Source of the DNA: Promethearchaeota archaeon
Lineage (GTDB): Archaea > Asgardarchaeota > Lokiarchaeia > Sigynarchaeales > SOKP01
Assembly: GCA_019894655.1 (NCBI GenBank)
Contig: JAGXNZ010000107.1
Location: 1 to 6,476 of the forward strand
DNA: 6,476 nt
Direction: 5' to 3'
The position numbers and the translations under genes were made by a program. Of this stretch, positions 4,701-6,476 are shown piece by piece; position 1 is the stretch's first letter; every line of letters begins with the position of its first letter. Under the pieces are notes generated by a model. It saw only the letters and a list, made by a program, of their open reading frames with translations. It was not told where the DNA came from and did no database searches.

Positions 4701-5831
4701 ATGAGCAGCTGGAAGGATTTGTATTCTGAAGTTAAACGTCGCAAGATGGAAGCACTTGATAAAAAAGATGTTGTACAAGCGGTTGAAAAGCACGGTAAAA
4801 TCCTTGCGGTTGAAGGTCGCTACGAACGCCCCCGAAAAGTGATAGATCACATGTATGCCGCAAAACACATAACCATTAGCCCAAATGACATAATGAAACA
4901 TAATTTAAACGATTATGACGTTGTTTTGATCGGATGCCCTGGAGACAAAATTCCGCATTCAGCCTTCCCAAAAATAAGCGAGTATGTGTCTTTAAACGGA
5001 GGTTGGTTAATAACAACTGATTGGGCATTAAAACACATCGTTGAAAATATTTTTCCCGGTTATATTCGATGGAACGGACAAAAAACTGCTGATGCTGTCG
5101 TTGCTTGTCAAATAGTTGAACCAAATCATCCTTTCTTAGAAGGTGTATTAAGCGAAATACAACAAGCTAAATGGCAAAAAATGACAGCTAAAGATACTAA
5201 GAAAGCTGAATTTAAGTGGTGGCTAGAAAATAGGTCTTTTCCAATACAAATTCTTAACCCCGCAGTTCGCACTTTAATCAGTTCTTTTCATATTAAGAAA
5301 AAATGGGGCGAGGATCCCGTATTGTGTTATTTTGATCATGGAAACGCTGGAGGGCGTGTTATTCATTTAATTTCCCATACACACCTGCAGAAAGGAGGAG
5401 CAAAAGGTAAATACGCTTCAGCTTTAATTTTAACCAATATTTTAGATGAAAAAGTATCTACGAAGATGGGAATTTCGAAGAAACCCGCAAAAGGATATGT
5501 AACTGATTGGGAACAACCTAAAACTTATGCTCAACCTCAGACTTACACTCAACCACAACAGGAAACCTCGTATGCACAAAACGACCAATACTTAAATCCA
5601 TCTAGTCCAAATATGAGTTTAACGGGTACTTCTCAAATAGTTGAAATGGATGTAAATAGCGCTGACTTCTCATATGCAGATAAATGCAGTTATTGTGGAT
5701 ACGATTATGGCGAATCTACAGGGAAAATTTATAAGTGCCAATCGTGTGGGACTACTTATCATGAAAATTGTCTTAACCTGCAAATTAACGAAGGTACGTG
5801 TAAGAATTGTGGAAATATTTTACTTTGGTAG
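4701..5831 (+). CDS. Amidotransferase/ThuA-like domain protein with Q/P-rich linker and C-terminal C4HC3 zinc finger
   Basis: I do not recognise a named family for the whole 376-residue protein. Residues about 33-250 look like a flavodoxin-like, class I glutamine-amidotransferase/ThuA type domain: strand KILAVEG (33-39), YDVVLIGCPGD (72-82), YVSLNGGWLITTDWAL (95-110), PNHPFLEGV (141-149), and GRVIHLISHTHLQ (218-230) near the end. No convincing Cys-His-Glu triad is visible, so a binding or ThuA-like role is as likely as catalysis. Residues 268-320 form a low-complexity linker with a QPKTYA/QPQTYT repeat. The C-terminus holds eight zinc ligands, C329-x2-C332-x13-C346-x2-C349-x4-H354-x2-C357-x9-C367-x2-C370, a cross-brace spacing like RING/PHD-type fingers; the conserved Trp of PHD fingers is missing. 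The protein ends six residues after the last Cys. There is no signal peptide or membrane segment, so it is cytosolic. It is divergent from pepD, convergent with the ferredoxin gene, and has a clear Shine-Dalgarno site. The existence of the gene is near certain; its function is unknown. Confidence 0.88.
   Translation: MSSWKDLYSEVKRRKMEALDKKDVVQAVEKHGKILAVEGRYERPRKVIDHMYAAKHITISPNDIMKHNLNDYDVVLIGCPGDKIPHSAFPKISEYVSLNGGWLITTDWALKHIVENIFPGYIRWNGQKTADAVVACQIVEPNHPFLEGVLSEIQQAKWQKMTAKDTKKAEFKWWLENRSFPIQILNPAVRTLISSFHIKKKWGEDPVLCYFDHGNAGGRVIHLISHTHLQKGGAKGKYASALILTNILDEKVSTKMGISKKPAKGYVTDWEQPKTYAQPQTYTQPQQETSYAQNDQYLNPSSPNMSLTGTSQIVEMDVNSADFSYADKCSYCGYDYGESTGKIYKCQSCGTTYHENCLNLQINEGTCKNCGNILLW
5514..5561 (+). 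repeat. Imperfect 18-bp tandem repeat encoding a QPxTYx linker
   Basis: Units at 5514-5531 and 5532-5549 encode QPKTYA and QPQTYT; a partial third unit (5550-5561) encodes QPQQ. They form part of the flexible linker between the globular domain and the zinc finger. Copy number could vary between strains. Confidence 0.6.
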
Positions 5832-5933
5832 GTTCTAAAACTTCTTCTTCCAAAAATTCTATTCAAATTGTAACTTTTTAAAAAAATAATATCCGAAAAA
5901 TATACCAGCATATTATCTGAGTATGTTACATTT

Positions 5934-5957
5934 TTCGTGAAAGGCCGGTTTCACGAA
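5934..5957. terminator. Strong 9-bp hairpin between convergent genes; possible terminator or structured RNA
   Basis: Arms TTCGTGAAA (5934-5942) and TTTCACGAA (5949-5957) are perfect reverse complements around the loop GGCCGG (5943-5948). This is the most GC-rich patch in an otherwise AT-rich gap. It lies 102 bp after the zinc-finger gene stop and 106 bp from the ferredoxin stop. It is not followed by a good T run on either strand: CTTATTCCTT on plus, AAAATG on minus. A simple terminator is therefore uncertain; an RNA 3'-end protecting stem or a protein site are alternatives. Confidence 0.5.
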
Positions 5958-6019
5958 CTTATTCCTTAAAAAAGCATTAAAACATCAAAAAAATAATTTG
6001 AAAGTAATTTAAAATAATT

Positions 6020-6031
6020 AAAAAAAAAAAA
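6020..6031 (-). terminator. T12 tract terminating the ferredoxin transcript
   Basis: Twelve As on the plus strand are a T12 run on the minus strand, 33 nt after the ferredoxin stop codon. Archaeal RNA polymerase terminates on such tracts without needing a hairpin. None of the other T runs between this one and the ferredoxin stop is as long. Confidence 0.5.
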
Positions 6032-6063
6032 TCGCTAAAAGATCTAAGAGGATTTTTTGATTC

Positions 6064-6261
6064 TTATTCCTCTATTATCTCGATTACTTCATCGGGACAC
6101 TGGGTTTCACATGCTCTGCAACCAACGCAATCAGCTCTATTGTCTTCGATTACATTTACCTTTCCGCCTTCTGGTTCCCCGAAACATTCACTTGGGCAGA
6201 CTTCGTAACAAGTACCACAACCAGTGCAACCATCTAAATCTAGCTTAATTTGAAAGCTCAT
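6064..6261 (-). CDS. 2x[4Fe-4S] ferredoxin
   Basis: A 65-residue low-potential electron carrier of the bacterial-type (clostridial) ferredoxin family, likely serving oxidoreductases in the cytosol. Two classic cluster motifs are present: C12-x2-C15-x2-C18-x3-C22-P and C45-x2-C48-x2-C51-x3-C55-P, holding two [4Fe-4S] clusters with the usual crossed ligation (three Cys from one motif and the last Cys from the other). The spacer between motifs carries a small insertion (GEPEGGKVNVIEDNR). The protein is strongly acidic, with about 15 Asp/Glu against 4 Lys/Arg, and ends in EIIEE. An extra cysteine, C26, lies four residues after the first motif and is not a standard ligand. ATG 6261 is fixed by AAGGAG six nucleotides upstream. 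The gene stands alone, convergent with the zinc-finger gene, and no partner oxidoreductase is in the window, so the redox partner cannot be named. Confidence 0.95.
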   Translation of the reverse strand: MSFQIKLDLDGCTGCGTCYEVCPSECFGEPEGGKVNVIEDNRADCVGCRACETQCPDEVIEIIEE

Positions 6262-6267
6262 TTTCGA

Positions 6268-6273
6268 CTCCTT
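6268..6273 (-). promoter_or_regulatory. Shine-Dalgarno site of the ferredoxin gene
   Basis: AAGGAG on the minus strand, six nucleotides before ATG 6261. It is the best ribosome-binding site in the window and suggests efficient translation from a leadered mRNA. Confidence 0.75.
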
Positions 6274-6299
6274 ATCTCTTTTTTTTCGGAATTAAGTAA

Positions 6300-6314
6300 T
6301 TATCAAATTGATAA
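6300..6314. promoter_or_regulatory. 15-bp palindrome, candidate operator of the ferredoxin gene
   Basis: TTATCAAATTGATAA is a perfect inverted repeat with 7-bp arms around one central base. It is bracketed by a further inverted pair, GTAATTAT (6296-6303) and ATAATTAC (6316-6323). It overlaps the likely ferredoxin core promoter (a TATA-like TTATTTTAT on the minus strand at 6311-6319, about 54 bp from the ATG). Binding of a dimeric regulator here would block TBP. The regulator is unknown. Confidence 0.45.
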
Positions 6315-6434
6315 AATAATTACCTTTGTTTGTAAGAATTTTGTAAAAGATTTAAATTTCGTTCTTATTTTAGGAAATGATCAAAGATAATAGAATGAAA
6401 ATTTAGGAGATTTATTACAAATTTGCTGATAATT

Positions 6435-6450
6435 AAAAAAAAAAAAAAAA
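6435..6450 (-). terminator. A16/T16 tract, possible terminator of a minus-strand gene beyond the window
   Basis: Sixteen As on plus are T16 on minus. On the minus strand, stop codons in two frames (TAA at 6458-6460 and at 6454-6456) fall 3-8 nt before the T run. This is what the 3' end of a gene entering from the right edge would look like. Too little of it is inside the window to tell whether a gene ends here. Confidence 0.3.
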
Positions 6451-6476
6451 GAATTATTTATTTCTTTGTTGTAGAA

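Noticed and set aside
4665..5124. Two minus-strand open frames (4665-4901 and 4876-5124) opposite the zinc-finger fusion gene
   Set aside because: They are shadows of the coding strand, with no recognisable motifs and no promoter or ribosome site.
6057..6248. 63-codon open frame on the plus strand
   Set aside because: It lies antisense to the ferredoxin gene; its Cys/His/Leu/Arg content comes from reverse reading of the cysteine-rich motifs, and it has no ribosome site.
6423..6476. Plus-strand frame opening with TTG at 6423, after an AGGAGA at 6405-6410, and running off the window
   Set aside because: The start is non-standard, the spacing of 12 nt is long, and the frame crosses an A16 tract giving five lysines; 18 codons cannot be judged as a gene.
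1..6476. Search for tRNA, CRISPR array, insertion sequence or defence/toxin system
   Set aside because: No cloverleaf-like or CCA-ended element, no regularly spaced repeats, no transposase or terminal inverted repeats, and no toxin-antitoxin or nuclease pair were seen.

Overview
The window is very AT-rich and most likely comes from an archaeon, probably an Asgard (Promethearchaeota) lineage. Four things point this way: an archaeal-type 6-hydroxymethyl-dihydropterin pyrophosphokinase (MptE, tetrahydromethanopterin-type pathway); a RadA/RadB-type recombinase paralogue; archaeal promoter style (TATA-like octamers about 24-30 bp before start codons, few Shine-Dalgarno sites); and a small three-helix membrane protein that looks like the eukaryotic oligosaccharyltransferase subunits OSTC/DC2 and OST3/OST6. 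The lineage is an inference from gene content and was not tested with a phylogenetic marker.

Layout, left to right: a RadA/RadB-like RecA-family ATPase (+, 136-912); mptE (-, 917-1747), convergent with it and only 4 bp away; gcvH (+, 1882-2283), divergent from mptE across a 134-bp region with an inverted repeat at its exact middle; an OSTC/OST3-like membrane protein (-, 2490-3017); an M20-family aminoacyl-histidine dipeptidase (-, 3090-4601); a two-part protein (+, 4701-5831) with a glutamine-amidotransferase/ThuA-like N-terminal region, a Q/P/T/Y-rich repeat linker and a C-terminal C4HC3 zinc finger; and a small 2x[4Fe-4S] ferredoxin (-, 6064-6261). There is no tRNA, rRNA, CRISPR array or mobile element that I can see.

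Nearly every gene seems to be its own transcription unit, with strands alternating and a TATA-like box before most genes. Only the dipeptidase and the OSTC-like gene run in the same direction, and the second has its own candidate promoter. MptE (pterin C1 carrier synthesis) and GcvH (glycine cleavage, which feeds a C1 carrier) share a divergent promoter region and could be co-regulated. The other neighbours show no obvious shared pathway.

No stretch over 300 bp lacks a gene. The longest gaps are 5832-6063 (a strong 9-bp hairpin and a poly-A/T tract, no ORF), 6262-6476 (ferredoxin promoter with a 15-bp palindrome, then an A16 tract near the edge) and 2284-2489 (gcvH terminator and a 9-bp tandem duplication). 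The most notable items are the eukaryote-like OSTC/OST3 protein and the zinc-finger fusion protein.
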